Assembly (NCBI GenBank): GCA_963615565.1
Contig: CAVEGR010000001.1
Coordinates: forward strand, 1 to 16,147
DNA length: 16,147 nt
Reading direction: 5' to 3'
DNA from: UBA9732 sp963615565
Lineage (GTDB): Bacteria; Spirochaetota; Spirochaetia; Sphaerochaetales; Sphaerochaetaceae
Positions 6,643 through 14,044 of this stretch are shown in pieces. Within the stretch, counting starts at the first letter, position 1, and each line of letters opens with the position of its first letter. The notes under the pieces were generated by a model. It saw nothing but the letters and a program-made list of their open reading frames with translations, did no database searches and had not been told where the DNA came from. A program made the position numbers and the translations under genes.

Positions 6643-6671
6643 TTGCGACTAATATATCAGTGTGATATACT
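6643..6671 (+). promoter_or_regulatory. Promoter of the uxuB-uxaC operon
   Basis: TTGCGA (6643-6648), a 17-nt spacer and TATACT (6666-6671) form the promoter. The -10 is preceded by TGA, giving an extended -10. The leader to the uxuB ATG would be about 77 nt. Operator copy 3 occupies the spacer. Confidence 0.65.
6645..6661 (+). promoter_or_regulatory. Putative GntR operator, copy 3 (overlaps the uxuB promoter)
   Basis: GCGACTAATATATCAGT matches GCAACTGATATTTCAGT at 14 of 17 positions. It runs from within the -35 box through the spacer of the operon promoter, a classic position for a repressor site. Confidence 0.55.
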
Positions 6672-6754
6672 CCAAAATAGAATAAGAGAGTAAAATATAA
6701 AACTGCATGTCTTGGAAGTTTTCAAGGCGTGCAGAAATTTTTGGAGGAGCATTT

Positions 6755-8356
6755 ATGAAACTTAGTCTTGCGGGAATTAGTGGAAACGCAAACAGAGCGC
6801 AGTGGGAGAAGGCTGGTTATATTCTTCCTAAGTATAACATTGAGAAAATGAGAGAGAACACTCTTTCTTCATGCCATTGGGTACATTTTGGATCTGGTAA
6901 TATTTTCAGAGCATTTTTAGCAGCAAGAATGCAGAATTTGCTAGATAAAGGCATTGCTGATACAGGCATCTTGGTTGGAGAAGCTTTTGACTGGGAAATG
7001 CTGGATGCTGCTTACGATAAGTACGATAATTTAAGCATTGACGTTACACTTAAGAGTGATGGCACAATTTGCAAAGAAGTTGTTGCATCTGTTGCACAGG
7101 CAGTTCGTTGCTCCACCCAGAGAGTAGAAGACTGGGCAAGATTTTGCCAAGTTTTCAGAAGTCCAGAGCTTCAGATGGTTAGCTTTACAATTACAGAGAA
7201 GGGTTATTCTACCACACCTGAATATGTTCAGGCCGATATCCTCAGAGGTCCAGCAGAATGTACTACTGTTTGTTGTATGGTTACATCACTTCTTCTTGAA
7301 CGTTACAAGGCTGGCAAACTTCCAATTGCAGTAGTTAGCATGGATAACTGCTCCAAAAACGGTGAAAAACTTGGAAACGGAATAATGACAATTGCAAAAC
7401 GCTGGCTTGAGCTTGGCTTTGTTGACCAAGACTTTGTTTCCTATATTTGCAATCCTGAACTAGTCAGCTTCCCATGGACAATGATTGATAAGATTACTCC
7501 AAGACCAGACCAGTCTGTTCAGAATATGCTCAAGGCCGATGGTGTTGAGGACATGGATGTTGTTGTTACAGCAAAAAGAAGTTATGTAGCACCATTTGTA
7601 AATGCAGAAGAATGCGAATATCTTGTTGTTGAAGATCTCTTCCCAAATGGCAGACCTGCTTTACAAGAGGCCGGAATTTTATTTACAGATAGAGAAACAG
7701 TCACTAAGGTTGAGAGAATGAAGGTTTGTACCTGTCTAAATCCTCTTCACACCGCAATGAGCTTGGCAGGATGTCTTCTTGGTTACACAAAGATTTCTGA
7801 TGAAATGAAGGATGAAGATATTGTTGCTTATGTTAAGAGGCTTGGATATGTTGAGGGACTTCCTGTTGTAACTGATCCTGGCATTCTTTCACCAAAGAGC
7901 TTTATTGATGATGTTGTTTACAAGAGACTTCCTAATCCGTTTATGCCAGATACTCCACAAAGAATTGCAACAGATACAAGCCAAAAGTTGGCAATTAGAT
8001 TTGGTGAGACTTTCAAGGCATATTTGAATAAAGGCTTGGATATTTCTAATTTAAAGTGCCTTCCATTTGCATTGGCTTCATGGCTTAGGTATCTACTTGG
8101 CATTGATGATGAAGGTAAGGCTTTTGAACTTAGTCCAGATCCTCTATTGGAGAGTGCTCAGGCTGATATGGCATCTGTAAAGTTTGGCCAGCCACTTAAA
8201 GGTGGTGAATTGGACAAAATAATGTCCCGTAGTGAGATTTGGGGCTATGATTTGAGCACATCAGTGCTGAAAGAGGCTGTTGTTAAAGATTTTGAGAGCA
8301 TGAACGCTGGCGTTGGTGCTGTTAGAAAAACACTTCACGAGATTGTTTCTAAGTAA
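6755..8356 (+). CDS. uxuB: Fructuronate reductase / mannitol dehydrogenase family (UxuB-like)
   Basis: This 533-residue polyol/uronate dehydrogenase of the long-chain mannitol dehydrogenase family should reduce D-fructuronate to D-mannonate with NAD(P)H. The N-terminal Rossmann domain shows HWVHFGSGNIFRAFLA (41-56). Later come SMDNCSKNGEKL (195-206) and FPWTMIDKITPRP (239-251), typical of the family. The catalytic K...NxxH is K323, N329 and H332 (MKVCTCLNPLHTA); the Lys-Asn spacing is one residue longer than in E. coli UxuB. I use ATG 6755, preceded by GGAGGAG, rather than an in-frame ATG at 6707. It is the first gene of an operon, 23 nt before the kinase. In classical pathways UxuA (mannonate dehydratase) follows, but none is present in this window. 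Confidence 0.85.
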   Translation: MKLSLAGISGNANRAQWEKAGYILPKYNIEKMRENTLSSCHWVHFGSGNIFRAFLAARMQNLLDKGIADTGILVGEAFDWEMLDAAYDKYDNLSIDVTLKSDGTICKEVVASVAQAVRCSTQRVEDWARFCQVFRSPELQMVSFTITEKGYSTTPEYVQADILRGPAECTTVCCMVTSLLLERYKAGKLPIAVVSMDNCSKNGEKLGNGIMTIAKRWLELGFVDQDFVSYICNPELVSFPWTMIDKITPRPDQSVQNMLKADGVEDMDVVVTAKRSYVAPFVNAEECEYLVVEDLFPNGRPALQEAGILFTDRETVTKVERMKVCTCLNPLHTAMSLAGCLLGYTKISDEMKDEDIVAYVKRLGYVEGLPVVTDPGILSPKSFIDDVVYKRLPNPFMPDTPQRIATDTSQKLAIRFGETFKAYLNKGLDISNLKCLPFALASWLRYLLGIDDEGKAFELSPDPLLESAQADMASVKFGQPLKGGELDKIMSRSEIWGYDLSTSVLKEAVVKDFESMNAGVGAVRKTLHEIVSK

Positions 8357-8379
8357 GAACAAATAAGGAGATTTTGGCT

Positions 8380-9453
8380 ATGAAACTTAGAGAAAATTGC
8401 AAATATGATCTTGTTTGCCCAACAAGTATGGGTGTGAGAATTACTCCTGCTAATAGACTTCCTGTTCACACAAGTAGATTTTTTGAAATGCAGGCAACTA
8501 GTGCTGAAAGTAACGTTCTTAATGTTTCTTCTTCACTTGGTCTTAAGACTAAAGTTCTTACAGCTTTTGTAAAAGATAGTCCTATTGCTTCCTTTATTAA
8601 GGCTGAGCTTAGATTTAGAAATATCGATTACGAAGGTCCAGATGTTCCACAGGGTGGTGCATGGGGTTATAGACATCAGTTTAATATTGCTGATAGCGGT
8701 TTTGGTAGCCGTGGACCAAGAGTATGGAATGACAGAAGTGGTGAGGTTGGTAGAACTCTTAATGTTAAAGATTTTGATTTAGATAGAATCTTCAACGTTG
8801 AAGGTGTAAGAATTCTTCACCTGTCAGGTCTTGTTGCTGCTTTGAGTCCAGAAACAACAAAGTTTTGCCTTGAAGTTGCTAGAGCTGCAAAAGCTAGCGG
8901 TACAGTAATTTCGTTTGACTTGAATTATCGGGCTTCATTCTGGAAGGGTAGAGAAGAAGAGTTAAGTGCAGCGTTCAGCGAGATTGCTGGTGTGGCTGAT
9001 ATCCTTATTGGAAATGAAGAAGATTTTCAGCTTGCATTGGGCATGAAGGGGCCTGAGGCTGGTGGTAAGGATCTTGAGAAGAAGATGGACCAGTTTAAGG
9101 ACATGATTGCACAAGTAAGAAAATCTTATCCTCAGGCACAGGTGTTTGCTACTACACTCAGAGAAGTTGTTAGTGCAAATGAACATAACTGGGGTGCTTT
9201 GATGCTTGTTGGTGATACTTGGTACACAGAAGCTCCTAGACCAATTCAGGTTATGGACCGCATTGGTGGTGGTGATGGCTTTGTTGGTGGCCTTTTGTAT
9301 GCAATTCTTGCAGAAAAACCACAGGAAGATTGGATTAAGATGGGTTGGGCAACTGGCGTGTTGGCTACAACAGTTTTGACAGACTATAGCACTCCAGCAG
9401 ATGAGGAGCAAATTTGGTCTGTATACAGCGGAAATGCAAGAGTTAAGAGATAA
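8380..9453 (+). CDS. PfkB-family sugar (acid) kinase, KdgK-like; possibly a gluconate kinase
   Basis: This 357-residue ribokinase/PfkB fold protein is closest by eye to 2-keto-3-deoxygluconate kinases. Shared features are DLNYRASFW (180-188), GNEED (211-215), ATTLRE...N-W (257-271) and the C-terminal DRIGGGDGF (293-301) with catalytic base Asp299. Two motifs depart from KdgK. The N-terminal GGAEAN-type sugar-binding loop reads TSAESN (40-45), and the anion-hole GAGDSF reads GGGDGF. These changes suggest an altered substrate. KDG is not an obvious intermediate here, because no mannonate dehydratase or KDPG aldolase gene is present and the next gene is 6-phosphogluconate dehydrogenase, so D-gluconate is my preferred substrate (inference). 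AAGGAG (8365-8370) sets ATG 8380, not the in-frame TTG at 8374. Confidence 0.75.
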   Translation: MKLRENCKYDLVCPTSMGVRITPANRLPVHTSRFFEMQATSAESNVLNVSSSLGLKTKVLTAFVKDSPIASFIKAELRFRNIDYEGPDVPQGGAWGYRHQFNIADSGFGSRGPRVWNDRSGEVGRTLNVKDFDLDRIFNVEGVRILHLSGLVAALSPETTKFCLEVARAAKASGTVISFDLNYRASFWKGREEELSAAFSEIAGVADILIGNEEDFQLALGMKGPEAGGKDLEKKMDQFKDMIAQVRKSYPQAQVFATTLREVVSANEHNWGALMLVGDTWYTEAPRPIQVMDRIGGGDGFVGGLLYAILAEKPQEDWIKMGWATGVLATTVLTDYSTPADEEQIWSVYSGNARVKR

Positions 9454-9490
9454 AAGATAGGGAACTGCAGTTTTAAATTGGGAGGATACT

Positions 9491-10951
9491 ATGGATAACG
9501 TTAAGAAAGCAGATATTGGTCTTATTGGTCTTGCCGTCATGGGTGAGAACATTGTCATGAATATGGAGTCTAAAGGCTTCACCGTTGCTGTTTACAATAG
9601 AACTCTTAGCAAAGTTGATGACTTTGTTAATGGAAGAGCTAAGGGTAAGAATATTATTGGAACTCATAGTCTTGAGGAGCTTGCATCTTCTCTTGCAAAA
9701 CCACGTAAGGTCATGATGCTTGTTAAAGCTGGTTCTCCAGTTGACGATTATATTGAGAAACTTCTTGGTGTTCTTGAGCCCGGTGATGTCATTATTGATG
9801 GTGGAAATAGCCACTTTCCTGATACTATTCGTAGAACAGCTTATGTTGAAAGTAAGGGCCTACTGTACATTGGAACTGGTGTTTCTGGTGGTGAAGAGGG
9901 TGCTCTTAAGGGACCGTCCTTGATGCCAGGTGGATCTGAAGCTGCATGGCCAATTGTAAAACCAATTTTGCAGGCTATCTCTGCAAAGGTTGAAGATGGT
10001 ACACCATGTTGTGATTGGGTTGGAAGCGATGGTGCTGGCCACTTTGTTAAGATGGTTCACAACGGTATTGAGTACGGTGACATGCAACTTATCTGCGAGG
10101 CCTACCAGCTTATGAAGGACATGCTTGGCATGAGTGCCGACGAAATTCACGAGGTCTTTGCTCAGTGGAACAAGACTGAACTTGACAGTTATCTTATTCA
10201 GATTACAAGCGATATTCTCTCCAAAAAGGATACCGATGGCCAACCTTTGGTTGATAAGATTCTTGACACAGCAGGTCAGAAAGGAACTGGTAAATGGACA
10301 GGCATTGCTGCTCTTGATGAAGGTGTTCCTCTTACTCTCATTGGCGAGGCTGTTTTTGCTAGATGTCTTTCTGCTATGAAGGCTGAGCGTGTTAAGGCTG
10401 ATGAAGCTTTTAAGATTCAGCGTAAGCAGTACACTGGTGACAAGAAAGCTATGGTTGAAGATATTAGAAGGGCTCTTCTTGCTTCAAAAATTATTTCTTA
10501 TGCACAGGGTTATGTTCTTATGGAAAGTGCTGCTAAGACCTATGGTTGGAAGCTTAACTATGGTTCAATTGCTCTTTTGTGGAGAGGTGGTTGTATTATC
10601 AGATCTACTTTCCTTGGAAAGATTAAAGAAGCTTTTGATAAGAATCCTGAGCTCTCTAATCTTCTTTTGGATCCTTATTTCAAGGAAACTGTTTTGGCTT
10701 TAGTTCCATCTTGGAGAAACGTTGTTGCTAATGCTACTTTGTGTGCAATTCCAGTTCCAACATTCTCTTCTGCTTTGAGTTACTTTGATGGTTATACTTC
10801 ATCTAGACTTCCAGCTAACTTGCTTCAGGCTCAGAGGGATTATTTTGGTGCTCATACTTATGAAAGAGTTGATGCTCCACGTGGACAGTTCTTCCATACT
10901 AATTGGACAGGCGAAGGTGGCAATACTCACGCAACCACTTATACTGCTTAA
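9491..10951 (+). CDS. gnd: 6-phosphogluconate dehydrogenase, decarboxylating
   Basis: This 486-residue full-length enzyme oxidises 6-phosphogluconate to ribulose 5-phosphate and CO2. The coenzyme fold is GLIGLAVMGEN (10-20), and NRT (36-38) is the usual NADP-binding end of strand 2. The substrate site shows VSGGEEGALKGPSLMPGG (131-148), and the catalytic pair K187...E194 sits in HFVKMVHNGIEYGDMQL. The C-terminal tail YFGAHTYERVDAPRGQFFHT is intact. GGAGG precedes ATG 9491. The gene sits in mid-operon, 37 nt after the kinase and 21 nt before the LarA-family gene. Gnd is normally a pentose phosphate or gluconate gene, so its place in a uronate operon is telling. Confidence 0.95.
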   Translation: MDNVKKADIGLIGLAVMGENIVMNMESKGFTVAVYNRTLSKVDDFVNGRAKGKNIIGTHSLEELASSLAKPRKVMMLVKAGSPVDDYIEKLLGVLEPGDVIIDGGNSHFPDTIRRTAYVESKGLLYIGTGVSGGEEGALKGPSLMPGGSEAAWPIVKPILQAISAKVEDGTPCCDWVGSDGAGHFVKMVHNGIEYGDMQLICEAYQLMKDMLGMSADEIHEVFAQWNKTELDSYLIQITSDILSKKDTDGQPLVDKILDTAGQKGTGKWTGIAALDEGVPLTLIGEAVFARCLSAMKAERVKADEAFKIQRKQYTGDKKAMVEDIRRALLASKIISYAQGYVLMESAAKTYGWKLNYGSIALLWRGGCIIRSTFLGKIKEAFDKNPELSNLLLDPYFKETVLALVPSWRNVVANATLCAIPVPTFSSALSYFDGYTSSRLPANLLQAQRDYFGAHTYERVDAPRGQFFHTNWTGEGGNTHATTYTA

Positions 10952-10972
10952 GTGTTGGTTTAGAGGTTTTGA

Positions 10973-12211
10973 ATGCTTACAAATAATCAAATGAAAACAA
11001 GCGTGGAGGAAGCTCTTTCCTCCCGCAATCCTAAAAAAGTTCTCATGGTAGTGCCTGATTTCACGAGATTCTTCTCAAATGCGGGTCTTATTGCAAATAT
11101 AGGCTATCATTGGTGTGCTAATCATAATGTTGAAGTTCAAATTCTTGAGGCTCTTGGAACACATGTTGCAATGACAGATCAAGAAATTAGTACAATGTAC
11201 GGAGACATTCCTAGATCCTTATTTCATGCTCATGATTGGCGTCATGATGTTGTAAAGATTGGTGAAGTTCCAGCTTCTTATGTTTCTGAGGTTACTGAGG
11301 GACTTTGGAATAAAAGTGTTGATGTTGAAGTAAACAAGATGGTTATGGATCCTTCATTCGATCTTGTTCTTTCAATTGGTCAGGTTGTTCCTCATGAGGT
11401 CATTGGTATGGCCAACCACTCAAAGAACCTATTTGTTGGAGTTGGTGGTTCTTCAATGATTAACCAAAGCCACATCATTGGTGCTGTTTATGGTCTTGAG
11501 AGAATGATGGGTCGTGATCATACTCCTGTAAGAAAGGTTTTTGATTATGCTGCAGAGCATTTTCTTAAAGATGTTCATATTCTATACATGCTTACTGCTT
11601 GCACAGCTCCAAATTCTGTCATTCAGACACATGGCCTTTTCATTGGTGAGGGTAGAAAGCCTCTTGAAGATGCAATTGTCTGTGCGCAAAATAATAATAT
11701 CGATTTTGTGGAGCATGGAATTAAGAAGTGTGTGGTGTATCTAGACCCCAAGGAGTTTAAGAGCACTTGGCTGGGAAATAAGAGTATTTACAGGACAAGA
11801 ATGGCCATGGCTGATGGTGGTCAGTTGATTGTTCTTGCTCCAGGTGTAGATAAGTTTGGTGAAGATCCCACCAATGACAAGCTTATTCGTAAGTATGGCT
11901 ATAAGGGCAGAATTCATACTCTTGAGCTTCTTAACGCTAACGAGGATCTTCAAGAAAACATGGGTGTTGCAGCTCACTTGATTCATGGCTCTAGTGACGG
12001 TAGGTTCTCAATTACTTATGCTGTAAAGAATATCTCGCAGAAAGAAGTTGAGGATGTTGGTTTTATTCCTGCTTCTTATGATGAAATGGCAAAGAAGTAT
12101 GACCCATCCAAGCTAAGTTATGGTTATAATGATGTGGATGGTGAGACTGTGTTCTTTATTCCAAATCCTGCTTTAGGGCTTTGGATTAACAGAGAAAAGT
12201 TTAACAGTTAA
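10973..12211 (+). CDS. larA: LarA-family nickel-dependent hydroxyacid epimerase (gluconate/mannonate 2-epimerase candidate)
   Basis: This 412-residue LarA-superfamily protein is of near-normal length for the family. The residues that hold the nickel-pincer nucleotide cofactor are present with the spacing of Lactobacillus plantarum LarA (H174, K184, H200): His141 (VVPHEV), Lys151 (NHSKN) and His167 (NQSH), 10 and 16 residues apart. The catalytic His108 equivalent is probably His91 (DWRHD). The DxTR motif is D29-F-T-R32, and GTH is at 62-64. The family racemises or epimerises the C2 of alpha-hydroxyacids, and gluconate 2-epimerases (GntE) are known members. D-mannonate, the product of UxuB, and D-gluconate, the precursor of the Gnd substrate, are C2 epimers. 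Specificity is inferred from context. The cofactor genes larB, larC and larE are not in the window. Confidence 0.82.
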   Translation: MLTNNQMKTSVEEALSSRNPKKVLMVVPDFTRFFSNAGLIANIGYHWCANHNVEVQILEALGTHVAMTDQEISTMYGDIPRSLFHAHDWRHDVVKIGEVPASYVSEVTEGLWNKSVDVEVNKMVMDPSFDLVLSIGQVVPHEVIGMANHSKNLFVGVGGSSMINQSHIIGAVYGLERMMGRDHTPVRKVFDYAAEHFLKDVHILYMLTACTAPNSVIQTHGLFIGEGRKPLEDAIVCAQNNNIDFVEHGIKKCVVYLDPKEFKSTWLGNKSIYRTRMAMADGGQLIVLAPGVDKFGEDPTNDKLIRKYGYKGRIHTLELLNANEDLQENMGVAAHLIHGSSDGRFSITYAVKNISQKEVEDVGFIPASYDEMAKKYDPSKLSYGYNDVDGETVFFIPNPALGLWINREKFNS

Positions 12212-12215
12212 GATG

Positions 12216-12237
12216 TTGTGTCCTGCCGTGGGCACAA
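12216..12237 (+). other. Intergenic hairpin between the LarA-family gene and uxaC
   Basis: TTGTGTCC (12216-12223) pairs with GGGCACAA (12230-12237) around a 6-nt loop, in the 40-nt gap. It has no following T-run, so it is not a typical terminator. It may stabilise or partition the mRNA. Confidence 0.4.
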
Positions 12238-12251
12238 ATTGAGGAGTTTAT

Positions 12252-13652
12252 ATGAAACAATTTATGGATGAAGATTTTCTTCTTAATAATGAACCTGCAT
12301 GCAAGCTCTATCATGAGTGGGCAAAGCAGATGCCAATATTCGATTATCATTGTCATCTTTCTCCAAAGGAGATAGCTGAAAACAAGCGTGAGCCGGACAT
12401 TACAACTGCTTGGCTTGGTAGTGGTTTCTATGGAGATCATTATAAGTGGCGCCAAATTCGTACCAATGGTATTAATGAAAGAGAAGGGGATGCATATGAG
12501 CGTTTCTATAATTGGGCAGACACTGTTTCACGTCTTATTGGCAATCCTCTTTATCACTGGACACATCTTGAACTTCAGCGTTACTTTGGTATTACAAAAC
12601 CTCTTAGCGCTGCTACTGCTCGTGAGATTTATGATGAGGCTAATGAGAAGCTTAAAAATGATCCAACCTTAGATGTTTATGGCATTTTCAAGAAATTCAA
12701 TGTTTATGCTGTAGGTACAACAGATGATCCTGTAGATTCTCTTGAATATCACAAGCAAATAAGAGAAGCTGGAAAAACTGCCACAAAGGTTATTCCTTCT
12801 TACAGACCAGATAAAGCTATTAATATTGATGCTGTAGGTTTTAATGCTTACATTGATTCTCTTGCAACCGCAAGCGGAGTGAAAATTGAAACTGCTGCTG
12901 ATGTCATGACGGCTCTTTCAAAACGTCTTGATGTTTTTGTTGAAAACGGTTGTCTTGCAACAGACCATGCTATTTTATTCCCTCCATTTAGAGTTGGAAG
13001 TGATGCACAGGTCAATGCTGCTTTCCGTAAGGCAAGAAGTGGAGAGGCTGTTAGTGTTGAGGAAGCTGAGCTTTACAGAACGTATATTCTTCTTGGTTTG
13101 GCAAAAGAATACTCAAAGAGAAATCTTGTTATGCAACTTCATATGCAGGCTAGCCGTAATAACAACACTAAGGGTTTTAAGACTCTTGGAGCTGATACTG
13201 GTTATGATGCAATTTCTGATTATTCAATTGCTGATAAGCTTTCAAGATTCCTTGATACTTTAGATTATGAGAATGCTCTTCCAAAGACTATTTTCTATTC
13301 TTTAAATCCAAAAGATTACTATGTTATTGGTTCTCTCATGGGCGATTTTCAGCACGATATTCCTGGCAAGCTTCAGCTTGGTTCTGCTTGGTGGTACTGT
13401 GATCATATTGATGGAATGACAGAACAGATGAAAACTTTGGGTAACCTTGGTATGCTTTCAAGATTTGTTGGTATGCTTACTGACTCTAGATCTTTCCTTT
13501 CATATCCAAGACATGAGTACTTCCGTAGAATTCTTTGCAATATTCTTGGTACATGGATGGAAAATGGTGAGATTCCTGCTGATTATCAGCTTGTTGGTAA
13601 GATGGTTCAAGATATTTCATTCAATAATGCTAAGAGCTATTTTGAGCATTGA
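12252..13652 (+). CDS. uxaC: Glucuronate/galacturonate isomerase
   Basis: This 466-residue amidohydrolase-fold isomerase has the UxaC hallmark FDYHCHLSPKEIAEN (30-44), with metal ligands His33 and His35. It also has TTDDPVDSLEYH, QLHMQASRNNN and the C-terminal WWYCDHIDGM and YPRHEYFRRI segments of the family. It converts D-glucuronate to D-fructuronate and D-galacturonate to D-tagaturonate, the entry step of the pathway, yet it is encoded last in the operon. TTGAGGAG precedes ATG 12252. The tagaturonate produced would go to UxaE, encoded upstream in a separate transcription unit. No start or length anomaly is seen. Confidence 0.95.
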   Translation: MKQFMDEDFLLNNEPACKLYHEWAKQMPIFDYHCHLSPKEIAENKREPDITTAWLGSGFYGDHYKWRQIRTNGINEREGDAYERFYNWADTVSRLIGNPLYHWTHLELQRYFGITKPLSAATAREIYDEANEKLKNDPTLDVYGIFKKFNVYAVGTTDDPVDSLEYHKQIREAGKTATKVIPSYRPDKAINIDAVGFNAYIDSLATASGVKIETAADVMTALSKRLDVFVENGCLATDHAILFPPFRVGSDAQVNAAFRKARSGEAVSVEEAELYRTYILLGLAKEYSKRNLVMQLHMQASRNNNTKGFKTLGADTGYDAISDYSIADKLSRFLDTLDYENALPKTIFYSLNPKDYYVIGSLMGDFQHDIPGKLQLGSAWWYCDHIDGMTEQMKTLGNLGMLSRFVGMLTDSRSFLSYPRHEYFRRILCNILGTWMENGEIPADYQLVGKMVQDISFNNAKSYFEH

Positions 13653-13735
13653 GGTTTTTTGTGTTTTAGTGCAATATTAGCTGAATATGTTTAGACCTTT
13701 TGCGCACTTTAACATTATCACTAAACACAGACCTC
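13651..13735. repeat. Imperfect inverted repeat at the end of the uxaC operon
   Basis: GAGGT (13651-13655) and GTGTTTTAGTG (13661-13671) are matched by CACTAAACAC (13719-13728) and ACCTC (13731-13735), with bulges. The loop is about 47 nt. It may mark the end of the operon, but no T-tract follows the second arm, so I do not call it a terminator. Confidence 0.3.
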
Positions 13736-13740
13736 TTGTG

Positions 13741-14024
13741 ATGAAATATTGCTTTATGGCTGGCATCTTGTGTCAGAGTCTAAAACATGATCTTTCCAAT
13801 TTTATACTTCCAAGGACTTCCAAGGAAGAAAAGAGCATGTTCTTATTCCTTCTGATACATTAAAATTGCTAGAAGAGCTTTTACAAAAGTTAGCAGAAAA
13901 GGGTGAAAAAGAGACATTTAGTTATATGAGAGGTTTTCGTAAAATGAGCTTTGTGGAGATTGGTTTTGGATTTGCGAGATACAAAGCCAAGATTCATGAA
14001 GACAGTTTTGCAAAAACCTCATAA
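13741..14024 (+). pseudogene. Possible frameshifted small gene of unknown function
   Basis: ATG 13741 opens a frame reading MKYCFMAGILCQSLKHDLSN and on to ILPR, which stops soon after 13860. A second frame (13791-14024) overlaps it and reads LIPSDTLKLLEELLQKLAEK, then YMRGFRKMSFVEIGFGFARY, with no good start codon. Joined by one frameshift near 13830 they would give a protein of about 94 residues. An exact 10-bp tandem duplication, ACTTCCAAGG, sits at 13806-13825 near the join. No ribosome binding site precedes 13741. I do not recognise the family, and the region may simply be noncoding. Confidence 0.3.
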
Positions 14025-14044
14025 AATAGAAAGGATTATTAATT

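Noticed and set aside
6707..6754. Upstream ATG extension of the uxuB-like gene
   Set aside because: The extra 16 residues do not resemble the family N-terminus, and a strong GGAGGAG precedes ATG 6755.
8962..9582. 206-residue minus-strand ORF opposite the kinase and gnd genes
   Set aside because: It is antisense to two well-supported genes and has no recognisable domain.
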